This document shows positions 37,758-46,618 of a stretch of 64,000 nucleotides of DNA, one piece after another (the first letter of the stretch is position 1; each line of letters opens with the position of its first letter). The position numbers were made by a program, and so were the translations under genes. The notes beneath the pieces were generated by a model, which saw nothing but the letters and a program-made list of their open reading frames with translations, made no database searches and had not been told where the DNA came from. The DNA lies in assembly GCF_903645295.1 (NCBI RefSeq), contig NZ_CAHJXM010000001.1, forward strand, positions 1,861,501 through 1,925,500, written 5' to 3'. This stretch comes from Bacillus sp. Marseille-Q1617. Its GTDB lineage: Bacteria; Bacillota; Bacilli; Bacillales; Bacillaceae_B.

Positions 37758-38408
37758 GTGGTTTTCGATAACATGGAAAAGACAATGTCAAAGCTATACC
37801 GTTATAGTTTAATGTTGACTGGATCCAAATGGACGGCTGAAGATTTAGTCCAAGAAACTCTGATAAAGGTGTATACGATTAAAAAGACTGACCCACAAAG
37901 AGAGTTCACTAATAGTTTTCTTTACACTGTTGCTAAAAACCTCTTTATAGACGAACAAAGAAAGAAAAAAGCCGTCGCTACTTTCAGGGAAGAACTCCAT
38001 CAATATGAAATAGATTATACCGGATGCGAGAGTATAGTCGAAGAACTTCTCTTGAAATTGCCAATTCGCCAGGCGATTCTAATCACGTTGAAAGATGTCT
38101 TCGGATATCATTCACAAGAAATCGCAGCCATGCTGAGGGTCACTGATGAATCGGTTAAAACGGCTCTATCACGATCAAGATCCCGATTAAAGAAATTAAG
38201 TAAGGATATTCCGCAAATTCTCCATCAACCGACTGATAAAGAACTTATTCTCGAATTAACCAGAGCGATCAAACAGGGTAATCCAGCATCTCTATTTGCA
38301 CTCTCTCGTCTTCTCGAATCACGTCATTATTCGTTATCCAGAATATCTGGCACCAGGTACGTGCATGTAATTGACCCAGATGGGAATATACTGGAAATAA
38401 TCTGCTGA
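37758..38408 (+). CDS. ECF-type RNA polymerase sigma factor
   Basis: A 216-residue sigma-70-family protein: region 2 (YRYSLMLTGSKWTAEDLVQETL, FTNSFLYTVAKNLFIDEQRKK) and region 4 (LPIRQAILITLKDVFGYHSQE, VTDESVKTALSRSRSRLKK), followed by an extra about 55-residue C-terminal extension ending HVIDPDGNILEIIC. Such extensions can replace an anti-sigma factor. No anti-sigma gene is adjacent. GTG 37758 follows GGAGGGG. Its targets are unknown. Confidence 0.85.
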   Translation: MVFDNMEKTMSKLYRYSLMLTGSKWTAEDLVQETLIKVYTIKKTDPQREFTNSFLYTVAKNLFIDEQRKKKAVATFREELHQYEIDYTGCESIVEELLLKLPIRQAILITLKDVFGYHSQEIAAMLRVTDESVKTALSRSRSRLKKLSKDIPQILHQPTDKELILELTRAIKQGNPASLFALSRLLESRHYSLSRISGTRYVHVIDPDGNILEIIC

Positions 38409-38492
38409 AAATTACCTATTTAAGGCATGTTAAAACCGAATGTTTAGACTGAGTATAAAAAGAATGTTACGGTTGTATGTGGGTAAACTAAT

Positions 38493-38530
38493 AATCGACC
38501 GGGCTTTTAGCCTGTTCGATTTTTTTTTGC
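38493..38530 (+). terminator. Terminator of sigma-factor gene
   Basis: AATCGA..GGC / GCC..TCGATT imperfect hairpin followed by nine T residues. Confidence 0.82.
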
Positions 38531-38561
38531 TCGTAAAATCATGGTAAAGGAGGGTGTATGA

Positions 38562-39215
38562 ATGGATAAATGGATGAAATTCCTTGAGGTGAATGCCCCT
38601 CGAATTCTGGAATTAACGATTGAACATGCAATACTAGTTGGATTAGCGATAATTGTGGCACTGCTGATCGGTATTCCTCTTGGAATTTATTTAACGACGA
38701 ATGATTACCTTGCCGAGACGGTTTTGCAAATAGCGTCAGTCATGCTGACAATCCCGAGTATTGCGTTATTCGGAGTCATGATACCAATCTTCTCGCTGAT
38801 CAATCAGGGGATCGGCTTTGTTCCTGCCTTTGTAGCACTTGTTCTCTATTCTCAGCTCCCCATCATCCGGAATACATATACAGCGATTAAAAATGTCAGC
38901 CCAGAAATGAGAGATGCTGCCAAGGGACTTGGGATGAAGACACATCAGCGTTTACTGCGAGTGGAAATCCCTAATGCATTTCCTCTCATCATGGCTGGCA
39001 TAAGAACAGCAGTCGTGCTGAATATAGGGATTGGGGTCATTGCAGCCTATATCGGGGCTGGAGGTCTCGGTGTCCTTATCACACAAGGAATTTCGAGAGG
39101 CGACAATTATTTGATCATCAGCGGCTCGGTTGCAGTTGCCATTCTGGCAATCATAGCGGACGGAGTCCTCATGTGGATCCAAAAACGCTATACACCAAAA
39201 AGTATATCCAATTAA
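38562..39215 (+). CDS. Osmoprotectant/quaternary-amine ABC transporter permease (OpuCB-like)
   Basis: A 217-residue BPD-type permease with five to six helices and the EAA loop SPEMRDAAKGLGMKTHQRLL that contacts the ATPase. It matches OpuCB/OpuBB-type permeases for glycine betaine, choline or carnitine. SD AAAGGAGG precedes ATG 38562. It is the first gene of a four-gene importer operon: permease, ATPase, permease, binding protein. Confidence 0.92.
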   Translation: MDKWMKFLEVNAPRILELTIEHAILVGLAIIVALLIGIPLGIYLTTNDYLAETVLQIASVMLTIPSIALFGVMIPIFSLINQGIGFVPAFVALVLYSQLPIIRNTYTAIKNVSPEMRDAAKGLGMKTHQRLLRVEIPNAFPLIMAGIRTAVVLNIGIGVIAAYIGAGGLGVLITQGISRGDNYLIISGSVAVAILAIIADGVLMWIQKRYTPKSISN

Positions 39216-39231
39216 GCAGAGAGGTGAAAAG

Positions 39232-40224
39232 ATGATTACATTCGATCAGACGACGAAAACATACGAAGGCGGAGTGACAGCAGTCAACAAGGTTGATTTC
39301 ACCGTGGAAAAAGGTCATATCGTTGTTCTTCTTGGTCCTTCCGGATGTGGTAAAACAACACTGCTCCGCATGGTGAACAGGCTGGAGTCGATTACAGAAG
39401 GGAAAATCATCATTGACGGACAGGATTCAATGGACTTGAATGAGATTGAATTAAGAAGAAAGGTAGGTTACGTCATACAGAGCAACGGTCTATTTCCCAA
39501 TATGACGATTGAAGAGAATGTTATGATCGTGCCTGATTTATTAGGGTGGGGAAAAAAGCAGAAGAGGGAACGCTTTAATTCATTGATGGATATGATCGGG
39601 TTAAGTCCCGACAAGTACAGAAAACGGTATCCACATGAATTATCTGGCGGACAGCAGCAGCGAATCGGTGTCATTCGTGCACTTGCAGCCGATCCTCCAG
39701 TCATGCTGATGGATGAACCATTTGGTGCGCTCGATCCGATTATCCGTGAAAAAATACAAGACGAGTTTCTTCAGATTCAAAGAGAAGTGAAGAAAACGAT
39801 TCTGTTTGTGAGTCACGATATCGATGAAGCGATCAAGATGGCCGATAAAATCGTATTACTGCGAGGAGGGGAAATCATGCAGTATGATTCACCATCAGAA
39901 ATGCTGGTTCGGCCGGAAAATGATTTTGTATATGAATTCTTTGGGAAAGACCGTGCTATTAAAAGCTTGAGTCTTCATACCATTGAGGATCTGAAAGAAA
40001 TCATCGGTCTTGTTGAAATTGATGAATCCATTCAAGATACCAAAACAATCAGCGTCCATCATGACCTTCGAAATACACTTTCCATGCTCTTGAATCAGGA
40101 AGCTGAGCAAGTCATTGTATTGGATCACTCAGGCAATGAATTAGGTGCGATTACCATCGATCGTGTCCAAAAATATCTTCACTATGAGATCAAGGGCAAA
40201 CCTTCCCCGGCTGTGAAAGGATGA
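39232..40224 (+). CDS. Osmoprotectant ABC transporter ATP-binding protein (OpuCA-like)
   Basis: A 330-residue ATPase: Walker A LLGPSGCGKTTLLRM, Q-loop VIQSNGLFPNMT, signature LSGGQQQRIGVIRALA, Walker B PVMLMDEPFGALDP and H-loop SHDIDEA. The C-terminal about 90 residues hold one clear CBS-like repeat (SVHHDLRNTLSMLLNQEAEQ); OpuCA of B. subtilis has two CBS domains used to sense ionic strength, so this one is shorter (330 against about 380). Confidence 0.93.
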   Translation: MITFDQTTKTYEGGVTAVNKVDFTVEKGHIVVLLGPSGCGKTTLLRMVNRLESITEGKIIIDGQDSMDLNEIELRRKVGYVIQSNGLFPNMTIEENVMIVPDLLGWGKKQKRERFNSLMDMIGLSPDKYRKRYPHELSGGQQQRIGVIRALAADPPVMLMDEPFGALDPIIREKIQDEFLQIQREVKKTILFVSHDIDEAIKMADKIVLLRGGEIMQYDSPSEMLVRPENDFVYEFFGKDRAIKSLSLHTIEDLKEIIGLVEIDESIQDTKTISVHHDLRNTLSMLLNQEAEQVIVLDHSGNELGAITIDRVQKYLHYEIKGKPSPAVKG

Positions 40225-40228
40225 TTTC

Positions 40229-40966
40229 ATGAATAATAAGAAACTAGTCAGCCGTATTGTACGCTATTTTGTGTATGCACTGGTGATCGCCTTTTTTGCG
40301 TGGGCGATAATGAATCAATATTTTAACTATATCTTCAGTGAAACCAATACATTTTTGTTGCTGTTAAAGCAGCACTTCCAGCTTGTGCTGGTATCTTCTC
40401 TACTGGCAATAGCAGTTGCTGTTCCTATAGGAATATTAATTACAAGGAAATCGTTCAGAAGAGCAGAGTGGGCTGTTTCGAACACTGTTAACTTTGGACA
40501 GACCATTCCCAGCCTTGCTGTACTTGCACTTACGATCAGCATTCTTGGTATAGGATTTAAAACAGCGATTTTTGCACTGTTTATCTATTCTCTGCTGCCA
40601 ATATACAGAAACACAGTAGCAGGTATTGACTCAATTGATGACAATTTAATAGACGCGGCAAGAGGGATGGGTATGACTCCATCACAAATTCTTTTTAAAA
40701 TCGAACTACCGAATGCAGCTTATTCCATTTTGGCAGGGATCAGGACTGCTGTTGTATTGAATATTGGAACAGCGGCGCTTGCTTATGTTGTCGGGGGCGG
40801 TGGACTCGGAGTCTGGATCTTCACAGGCATACAGCTTTTCGATAACGGTTATTTGATTTCAGGGGCCATTCCTGTGACCCTTCTGGCGATAGTAGTCGAT
40901 TATCTGCTGAGACTGCTGGAACGCTTGGTCGTTTCTGACGGAATTAAGCAAACCGGCGAAATGTAA
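40229..40966 (+). CDS. Osmoprotectant ABC transporter permease, second subunit (OpuCD-like)
   Basis: A 245-residue permease with an extra N-terminal helix compared with the first subunit (RIVRYFVYALVIAFFAWAIM) and its own EAA loop (DDNLIDAARGMGMTPSQILF). It would pair with the first permease as a heterodimer. It begins four bases after the ATPase stop. Confidence 0.92.
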   Translation: MNNKKLVSRIVRYFVYALVIAFFAWAIMNQYFNYIFSETNTFLLLLKQHFQLVLVSSLLAIAVAVPIGILITRKSFRRAEWAVSNTVNFGQTIPSLAVLALTISILGIGFKTAIFALFIYSLLPIYRNTVAGIDSIDDNLIDAARGMGMTPSQILFKIELPNAAYSILAGIRTAVVLNIGTAALAYVVGGGGLGVWIFTGIQLFDNGYLISGAIPVTLLAIVVDYLLRLLERLVVSDGIKQTGEM

Positions 40967-40986
40967 CAAGAAGCGGAGGTGATTTT

Positions 40987-41895
40987 ATGTTAAAGAAACT
41001 ACTAATTCTAAAGCTGGTTGCTGTGCTAACCCTTGCCCTTTCATCATGTTCAAGTATCGGTGTCGGAGGAAAGCAGGTTGCTGTGGGCGGAAAGAACTTT
41101 ACAGAACAATACCTCCTTTCAGAAATGACGGCTTTTCTATTGAAAGAAGAAGGCTTTAAAGTCAAACAGATGAACAACCTGGGAAGCACAGTGGTCAGAA
41201 AAGCCCTTGAAAATGAGCAGGTTGATCTGATGTGGGAGTATACGGGGACAGCTCTCATAACCTACATGGGTAAAGACCCGATTTCTGATCCAGAGAAGAC
41301 CTTTCAAAAGGTAAAGGAGATTGATGCCAAGAAGGGAATTCACTGGATGAACATGTCTGATGTCAATAACACATATGCTCTTGCCATGACGAAGGAAAAG
41401 TCGCAGGAATTGGGAATAAAGTCGATAAGTGATCTGGCATCCTATATCAATGAAAATCCAGGCACGATCACGGTTGCTTCGGATGCAGAATTTGCTAACC
41501 GTCCAGATGGGCTTCCCGGTGTAGAAAAAAAATACGGATTCAGCTTCGGTGCAGAGAATATCAAACAAATGGACATCGGACTGACTCAGCGAGCACTGGA
41601 TAAAAACCAGGTGGATGTATCAGTAGCCTTTGAAACGGATGCTACTATTAGAGATTATGGACTTATTACGTTAAAGGATGATAAACGATTTTTCCCCCCA
41701 TATCGTGCTGCCGTCAGCATCAACGAAAAAACATATGAAAAATATCCGGAAATAAAAGAAATCACGGCCCGTTTGGCAAATAACCTCAACAGTGATATCA
41801 TGCGTGAACTGAACTATAAGGTAGACATTGAAGGAAACAGTGTGTCAGTGGTCGCTCATGATTGGCTTGTTGAAAACGGATTATTAGAAGACTAA
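40987..41895 (+). CDS. Osmoprotectant-binding lipoprotein (OpuCC-like)
   Basis: A 302-residue substrate-binding lipoprotein with lipobox LALSSC (Cys about residue 20) and the OpuAC-type domain (VAVGGKNFTEQYLLSEM, LGSTVVRKALENEQVDLMWEYTGTAL, ATIRDYGLITLKDDKRFFPP). It is tethered outside the membrane and delivers quaternary amines to the two permeases. SD GAAGCGGAGGTGA precedes the ATG; a terminator follows. Ligand (betaine, choline, carnitine or other) cannot be decided. Confidence 0.93.
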   Translation: MLKKLLILKLVAVLTLALSSCSSIGVGGKQVAVGGKNFTEQYLLSEMTAFLLKEEGFKVKQMNNLGSTVVRKALENEQVDLMWEYTGTALITYMGKDPISDPEKTFQKVKEIDAKKGIHWMNMSDVNNTYALAMTKEKSQELGIKSISDLASYINENPGTITVASDAEFANRPDGLPGVEKKYGFSFGAENIKQMDIGLTQRALDKNQVDVSVAFETDATIRDYGLITLKDDKRFFPPYRAAVSINEKTYEKYPEIKEITARLANNLNSDIMRELNYKVDIEGNSVSVVAHDWLVENGLLED

Positions 41896-41896
41896 T

Positions 41897-41936
41897 AAAA
41901 ATCCTGCAGTTTATTCTCTTACTGCAGGATTTTTTA
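41897..41936 (+). terminator. Terminator of the osmoprotectant importer operon
   Basis: AATCCTGCAGT / ACTGCAGGATT hairpin followed by TTTTT. Confidence 0.88.
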
Positions 41937-42041
41937 AAAGTTAGAAATCTTGTTAAAGGCAAAGCAGTATCGGTAGGAACATTCGTATGTAGGATAATGT
42001 CAGCTAGTTCTTACAAAAAGCGAGTAAGATTTCAGTTGAAG

Positions 42042-42076
42042 AGAGTGTGATACCTATTGAGGTGCACACTCTTTTC
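42042..42076 (+). terminator. Second hairpin downstream of the importer operon
   Basis: AGAGTGTG / CACACTCT arms followed by TTTTCACTC. No plus-strand gene lies directly before it, so it may be a back-up terminator or end an unrecognised short RNA (41940-42076). Confidence 0.45.
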
Positions 42077-42101
42077 ACTCTTTCTAAAGATTGGTCTGCT
42101 T

Positions 42102-42371
42102 TCAGAAAGAACCATTATTATCATTCAGTTTTTTTAATTTCTCTGTTGAAGAGTTTTTCTTATAGTAAGTCTCCATAATTTCTAGTATCTTTTCTTCTGA
42201 TAATCCTGAAAAATCAACCAGCATTGAGATGGTGGGCTTGATCGAAAGAGACTCACATGTCTGGATTGTGGACAGAATCAAATCATGATAGTCTTGCTCC
42301 CTTGATTGTGAACGTTTCCGCTTTTGTTGGTTATACTCATTAATATGATGTTGATTATCTGATGGTTTCAT
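42102..42371 (-). CDS. Small soluble protein of unknown function
   Basis: An 89-residue charged protein: basic N-terminus (YNQQKRKRSQSREQDYHDLI), then two or three helices (LSIKPTISMLVDFSGLSEEK). The second half could be a winged or small helical domain, but no family is recognised. The long frame from 42623 overlaps the divergent lipid-kinase gene; ATG 42371 follows TTAGGAGGTT with eight-base spacing and is the real start. Confidence 0.6.
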   Translation of the reverse strand: MKPSDNQHHINEYNQQKRKRSQSREQDYHDLILSTIQTCESLSIKPTISMLVDFSGLSEEKILEIMETYYKKNSSTEKLKKLNDNNGSF

Positions 42372-42567
42372 AAGGATGAACCTCCTAATCTTTAAAAAAG
42401 GAATTGTATTAGGTTTATCCGTAAATATGGGGAGATAAACATTTTTTGGCTCGCGGGATATGACGAGTAGGGATGAACATACTGAGTGCATGCCTTCTAA
42501 CATGTTTCCTACAATCCATATTGAGGTATTAATACATATATAAGGAACGTTTTTAGGAGGAAAAAAA

Positions 42568-43458
42568 ATGAAAAATGCGATGCTGATCGTTAATCCTTCT
42601 TCTGGTAAGGAAGAAGCACTCAATTATGTAGAAGAAATAGAGGGGATTTTGAATAAGCAAGGATATGAGGTGAATGTCAGTCAGACAGAAAAAGAACTGG
42701 ATGCTACAAGATTTTGTCAATCTGCATGCAAAGATGAATATGATCTTGTTGTATCACTTGGCGGGGATGGTACACTTCATGAGACGATTAATGGACTGAT
42801 CGATGAACATCATCGTCCGAAGCTGGGGATTATACCGATGGGAACGGTGAATGACTTTGCAAGAGCCTTGAATATTCCATTGAACCCTGAGAAAGCGATC
42901 GACGTTCTTCGTCATCATCAGACTAGAATGGTGGATATCGGCACTTTCAACGACGATTATTTTGTCAATATCGTAGCAGTAGGGGCATTGGCAGAAGCTA
43001 CATACGATGTCACCCCTGAAGAGAAGACGAAGCTGGGGCCGCTTGCTTACGTGGTTGAAGGAATGAAAACACTCGCTTCGAATCCTTCCTATCCATTGAC
43101 GATTGAGCATGATGGTGAGAAGTGGGAAGGAGATTCTTTATTATTCCTGGCAGCCTTGACCAATTCCATTGGGGGCTTTGAGAACCTGGCCCCCGATGCA
43201 GAAGTGGACGATGGTGTTCTCCACTGCTATATCATTAACGATATTAATGTATTGAAACTTCCTGCAATATTAACATCCATCCTCGCGGGTAAGCTTAAGA
43301 AGAATAAAGATGTAACTTACTTTAAGGCAAGAGAGCTCAGAATATCTTCCTTTGAAGAGCTTAATACAAATGTAGATGGTGAAGAAGGCAGGAAGCTTCC
43401 GATTGAACTGGGAATCATGCCGAACCACATTGACGTGATGGTTCCTCTTAAAGAATGA
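42568..43458 (+). CDS. Diacylglycerol/lipid kinase family protein
   Basis: A 296-residue DagK-family protein: LIVNPSSGK at the start, nucleotide loop VSLGGDGTLHETINGL, and GIIPMGTVNDFARAL. The family includes DgkB, YegS and BmrU, which phosphorylate diacylglycerol or related lipids to recycle them. In an LTA-making Firmicute, DgkB returns the diacylglycerol released by LtaS; this protein could serve that or a related lipid. SD TAGGAGGA precedes the ATG. Stand-alone gene. Confidence 0.88.
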   Translation: MKNAMLIVNPSSGKEEALNYVEEIEGILNKQGYEVNVSQTEKELDATRFCQSACKDEYDLVVSLGGDGTLHETINGLIDEHHRPKLGIIPMGTVNDFARALNIPLNPEKAIDVLRHHQTRMVDIGTFNDDYFVNIVAVGALAEATYDVTPEEKTKLGPLAYVVEGMKTLASNPSYPLTIEHDGEKWEGDSLLFLAALTNSIGGFENLAPDAEVDDGVLHCYIINDINVLKLPAILTSILAGKLKKNKDVTYFKARELRISSFEELNTNVDGEEGRKLPIELGIMPNHIDVMVPLKE

Positions 43459-43569
43459 TACCCTCTGTAAAGAAGAGGTTGAATTCCTAAACGGAGTTCG
43501 ATCCTTTTTGTTATAATCATTGGAATTTTATGTTAATATAAAGGCGGAAATCATTATGATGGAGGCGGC

Positions 43570-43758
43570 TTGAAGAATACGAAAGTTGTAAAAGACAGAA
43601 AGACAGTCATTGGGTTAATATCAGCTTTCTCGTTAAGCATAGCGGGGATAGTATTTGCTGCAAATGATAGTCAGTATTGGGTGTCCTCATTAGTGGCGGC
43701 ATTCATTCTGTTACTGATCAGTGTAAGAAGAGCAGACAAATTGTATCGGGAAGGCTGA
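43570..43758 (+). CDS. Small membrane protein
   Basis: A 62-residue protein with two hydrophobic segments (TVIGLISAFSLSIAGIVFAA and WVSSLVAAFILLLISV) and basic ends. TTG 43570 closely follows GGAGGCGGC. No family recognised. Confidence 0.55.
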   Translation: MKNTKVVKDRKTVIGLISAFSLSIAGIVFAANDSQYWVSSLVAAFILLLISVRRADKLYREG

Positions 43759-43860
43759 AATATACAGGTGTTAGTTAGGTTTTCGCGGATTATGCAGGGT
43801 ATGAGGATGAATATTCAAAACGGTAACAGGACAAGAGATTTTCTAAAAAGGATGAAACAA

Positions 43861-44433
43861 ATGAAATCGGAAAAACAGAAAATGATCGACGGCGAGTTAT
43901 ATGAACCCTGGGATGAAGGGTTAGTCAAAGAGAGGGAAAGTGCAAGGAAATTGGTAAGACAGTTTAATTCAACAATTGAAACAGATTATGATGAACGTGT
44001 GGCACTAATAAAGGAACTGTTCGGTTCTACTGGAGATAAAGTCTATATGGAGCCTAATTTCAGGTGTGATTACGGATATAACATTCATGTCGGGGACAAC
44101 TTCTTTGCGAATTTTGATTGTGTCATCCTTGATGTATGTGAAGTCAGATTTGGCGCTAATTGTATGCTCGCACCAGGGGTGCATATTTATACCGCAGCAC
44201 ATCCGGTCAATCCCTATGAACGTATCAAGGGACCTGAATTTGGTAAGCCGGTTACCATTGGGAATAATGCATGGATTGGCGGAGGTGCAATCATTAATCC
44301 GGGTGTGACAATTGGAGACAATGTGGTGGTTGCTTCTGGATCCGTCGTGACAAAGGACGTATCTTCAAATGTAGTGGTTGGAGGAAACCCTGCGAGAGTA
44401 CTAAAAGAAATTGATTTGAACAATCCGAATTAA
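43861..44433 (+). CDS. Maltose/sugar O-acetyltransferase (Maa-like)
   Basis: A 190-residue left-handed beta-helix acetyltransferase: N-terminal Mac domain ([20 protein letters not shown]), then hexapeptide repeats with the catalytic His in [12 protein letters not shown] and the CoA loop around [20 protein letters not shown]. It acetylates sugars such as maltose or glucose, possibly for detoxification. ATG 43861 follows AAAAAGGA by eight bases; the open frame extends to 43768 without an SD. Confidence 0.9.
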   Translation: MKSEKQKMIDGELYEPWDEGLVKERESARKLVRQFNSTIETDYDERVALIKELFGSTGDKVYMEPNFRCDYGYNIHVGDNFFANFDCVILDVCEVRFGANCMLAPGVHIYTAAHPVNPYERIKGPEFGKPVTIGNNAWIGGGAIINPGVTIGDNVVVASGSVVTKDVSSNVVVGGNPARVLKEIDLNNPN

Positions 44434-44460
44434 CTTATGAATCGGGGAATATACATAAGT

Positions 44461-44505
44461 AAAAAACGCTGACTGATTGAAAGAAGTCATATCAGCGTTT
44501 TTTAC
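44461..44505. terminator. Bidirectional terminator
   Basis: AAAAAACGCTGA / TCAGCGTTTTTT hairpin between convergent genes, with A/T tracts on both sides. Confidence 0.88.
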
Positions 44506-44511
44506 CCTGCC

Positions 44512-45144
44512 TTAAAATTTTTGTGGGAATTGTTTTGTTATTCCTTTAGAAAGAGCATCAGCCAAGTGGAAAATGTGTGCTCTGCCTTTATCGAACGATT
44601 CGATATTCTGATTCCAATCTTTTTGGATACGTGCTACTGCTTCTTTTGTAACAAAGTCTAGGTGCATATATAAGAGCTCTTTCAACTCTTTTTCAGACCA
44701 GTTGGGATTTGCTCCAATCAAGAATGCAGTGATATCATCAGCATTCCGATACCATTCTTTATTTAGTTTTTCTACTTCTGCCTGATTGCCAGCTTTTGCA
44801 GATTCGACGATCTTACCGGCAATGACAATATGTTCTGTCAATAACTCAGCAAGTTGGTTTCCTGCTTTTTCTCCATAGAAAGGTTTGATGGCATTTCCGA
44901 TATCCTTTTGGTTTTGAAGCAGTCTTTCAAGCACTTTTTCTTGATCTTCCAGACCGTCGACAGCACTAACAATATAGTTGTGCGTCCAAATTACATGATC
45001 GTTCCAAAGGGTTCGCATGTCTTCTTTAAGCTTTAGGGCATCGGGGCTCACGCATTCTTTTTTGGCAGCCTGAGTTTCTGGAAGCCGGGCAGCCATTGTC
45101 AACGTCATGAGAATAGCGGTGAATACAATAAAGTATTTTTTCAT
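44512..45144 (-). CDS. Exported helical protein of unknown function
   Basis: A 210-residue protein with a signal peptide (KKYFIVFTAILMTLTMAARL ending near TQAA) and a mature part that appears all-helical, with LWNDHVIWTHNYIVSAV, HIVIAGKIVESAKAGN and ANPNWSEKELKELLYMHLDF as the best-marked blocks. Several His and Asp/Glu residues in the helices could bind metal. Proteins of this kind are common in databases and, as I recall, often carry doubtful enzyme names; no catalytic motif is visible. SD AAGGAGAAG precedes the ATG. Confidence 0.7.
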   Translation of the reverse strand: MKKYFIVFTAILMTLTMAARLPETQAAKKECVSPDALKLKEDMRTLWNDHVIWTHNYIVSAVDGLEDQEKVLERLLQNQKDIGNAIKPFYGEKAGNQLAELLTEHIVIAGKIVESAKAGNQAEVEKLNKEWYRNADDITAFLIGANPNWSEKELKELLYMHLDFVTKEAVARIQKDWNQNIESFDKGRAHIFHLADALSKGITKQFPQKF

Positions 45145-45246
45145 TTGTATCTTCTCCTTTATTTAATTTAGTAATCACGTAGTAGTATTCACTGAAGTAA
45201 AAGAGTTGATTCCAAAGAAAAATCTCTTGAATGAGGAGGTCTAGAT

Positions 45247-45528
45247 ATGGAAAGTTCCCTTGTGGCGTACGTAATAGGAAGCGGGATAGTATTGTCACTT
45301 ATCCTGCATTTCCTTCAGATAAAAGGAATACTGAGAAGTTATCTACCTTTCAGAATATTATTCAGTCTAATGATTGCTGCACTATTATCCATTCCGGTCT
45401 CCATTTTCTTCATAGGGGGCTGGACGGGACTTGGTATATCCGTGATGGCAGTGTATGTGCTGCTGTTTTGTATCACAGGGTTAATCTGTATGTACCTGTT
45501 GAATATTTTCTTTCAAAACAGAGGATAG
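45247..45528 (+). CDS. YesK-like small membrane protein
   Basis: A 93-residue protein with three hydrophobic helices that resembles the Bacillus YesK family (opening VAYVIGSGIVLSLILHFLQ). Function unknown. A strong SD, TGAGGAGGT, sits seven bases before ATG 45247. Confidence 0.65.
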   Translation: MESSLVAYVIGSGIVLSLILHFLQIKGILRSYLPFRILFSLMIAALLSIPVSIFFIGGWTGLGISVMAVYVLLFCITGLICMYLLNIFFQNRG

Positions 45529-45590
45529 GTGGGGGATTGACCATTTTTAAAAATAATAAGTGCTTGTCTGCACACAGGTGCAGGGTTGTA

Positions 45591-45812
45591 CATATAGTGA
45601 AGTAGAGAAACAGAAAATCGGCAAAAAAGAATGCGGTTGTTCCAAAACGGCTTTAAAAATCCTTTAGTCACCGTAAAAGAAAGCTTCATTCGGTTTTGCC
45701 CATGAACAAGCTTTCTCGTCTATATACTTCCGCCGTATAGACAAGAGTACCTCCTTATTTGTTCGTACAGTAAAAGTGTTCCTGCAGTGCCGGGAACACT
45801 TTTGCTATTTTT
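45591..45812 (+). ncRNA. Candidate structured small RNA with sigma-E-like promoter
   Basis: CATATAGTGAA at 45591-45601 is the same -10-like sequence found in front of spoIIP (48889-48899). Downstream there is no supported ORF but three hairpins: 45678-45716 (AGAAAGCTT / AAGCTTTCT), 45718-45742 (GTCTATA / TATAGAC) and 45771-45803, which ends in a T-rich tract and is a good terminator. A transcript of about 205 bases would result. No known RNA family is recognised. The region could instead only be the crcB 3' region. Confidence 0.35.
45771..45812. terminator. Terminator between candidate RNA and crcB genes
   Basis: AAAAGTGTTCC / GGGAACACTTTT hairpin, T-rich on the plus side (TTTTGCTATTTTTA) and TTTT on the minus side; it can end the crcB operon and any plus-strand RNA. 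Confidence 0.82.
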
Positions 45813-45848
45813 ATTGAACATTCTTGTCGGTGTTGATTGAGGGTTCTT

Positions 45849-46208
45849 TTAAATACCGGCTGCTTTAAAACCAGCAAAAGCGAGGAGGATCCCGAATGTA
45901 TAACTTGCAGTAAGATAAACAGCAAGGACCTTGAATTTTTTTCCTGCAAACATATGGATGTTCTCAAGCTTGAAGGTAGAGAATGTTGTAAAAGCACCGA
46001 AGTATCCGATACCGATGAATGAATAAATCGGGCCTTCCAAACCGGCACCAATCGTGTATCCCAATAAAAAAGAACCGATTAAATTGACTAGTAATGTTGC
46101 AAATGGGAAAGATGCAGAAAAATGTTTCCCAAACCATAGACTGATCCAATACCTGGATATAGCACCGAAAAACCCTCCAAGTGAGATCATGATTATTTGA
46201 ATAAGCAT
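45849..46208 (-). CDS. crcB: CrcB/Fluc fluoride channel subunit 2
   Basis: A 119-residue, four-helix Fluc protein with GGFFGAISRYWIS, the Asn-containing VNLIGSFLLGY helix and FGAFTTFSTFKLEN, the Phe-box and central Na site region. Fluc channels expel fluoride as dual-topology dimers; in Firmicutes two homologues encoded in tandem form heterodimers. ATG 46208 overlaps the upstream TGA (TGATG), so the pair is coupled. It follows the other crcB on the minus strand. Confidence 0.93.
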   Translation of the reverse strand: MLIQIIMISLGGFFGAISRYWISLWFGKHFSASFPFATLLVNLIGSFLLGYTIGAGLEGPIYSFIGIGYFGAFTTFSTFKLENIHMFAGKKFKVLAVYLTASYTFGILLAFAGFKAAGI

Positions 46209-46618
46209 CAATCATTATCCTCCACGACTGAATTTTCCCGCTTCCACAGAATGCTGCCGGTTTTAAAGCCCACCCCAGACATGAAGAGTCCGCCGGCCAT
46301 ACTTAATATCACGTATAGAAATGCGAAAAGCCATTGTGCTTGTTGCAGTAATTCAATGGTCTCCACACTGAAAGTAGAGAACGTTGTGAAAGATCCAATT
46401 AAACCCGTGCCCAGAGCTGCCTTCACGGAAGGACGCATTTTCTTGGATTGAAAAAGATATGTGGTCATCCATCCCAGTATAAAGCTGCCGGTCAAATTAA
46501 CGAGCAGTGTGCCTAGAGGAAAGTGATACTGCCAATGTGAATGAACCGAGGCACCCAGAGCAAACCTTAAAAGAGAACCGACGGCACCCGCTAGTCCTAC
46601 CAATAAATAATTTTGCAA
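46208..46618 (-). CDS. crcB: CrcB/Fluc fluoride channel subunit 1
   Basis: A 136-residue Fluc subunit with GAVGSLLRFALG, LVNLTGSFILGW and GSFTTFSTFSVETIEL. It begins at TTG 46618 with a weak SD (AAGAGATG). First gene of the crcB pair. I found no fluoride riboswitch in the 95 bp upstream shared with the divergent mgtE gene. Confidence 0.93.
   Translation of the reverse strand: MQNYLLVGLAGAVGSLLRFALGASVHSHWQYHFPLGTLLVNLTGSFILGWMTTYLFQSKKMRPSVKAALGTGLIGSFTTFSTFSVETIELLQQAQWLFAFLYVILSMAGGLFMSGVGFKTGSILWKRENSVVEDND

Noticed and set aside
42372..42567. Regulatory RNA between the 89-residue gene and the lipid kinase
   Set aside because: Divergent promoter region of ordinary length; no stable stem or known motif seen.
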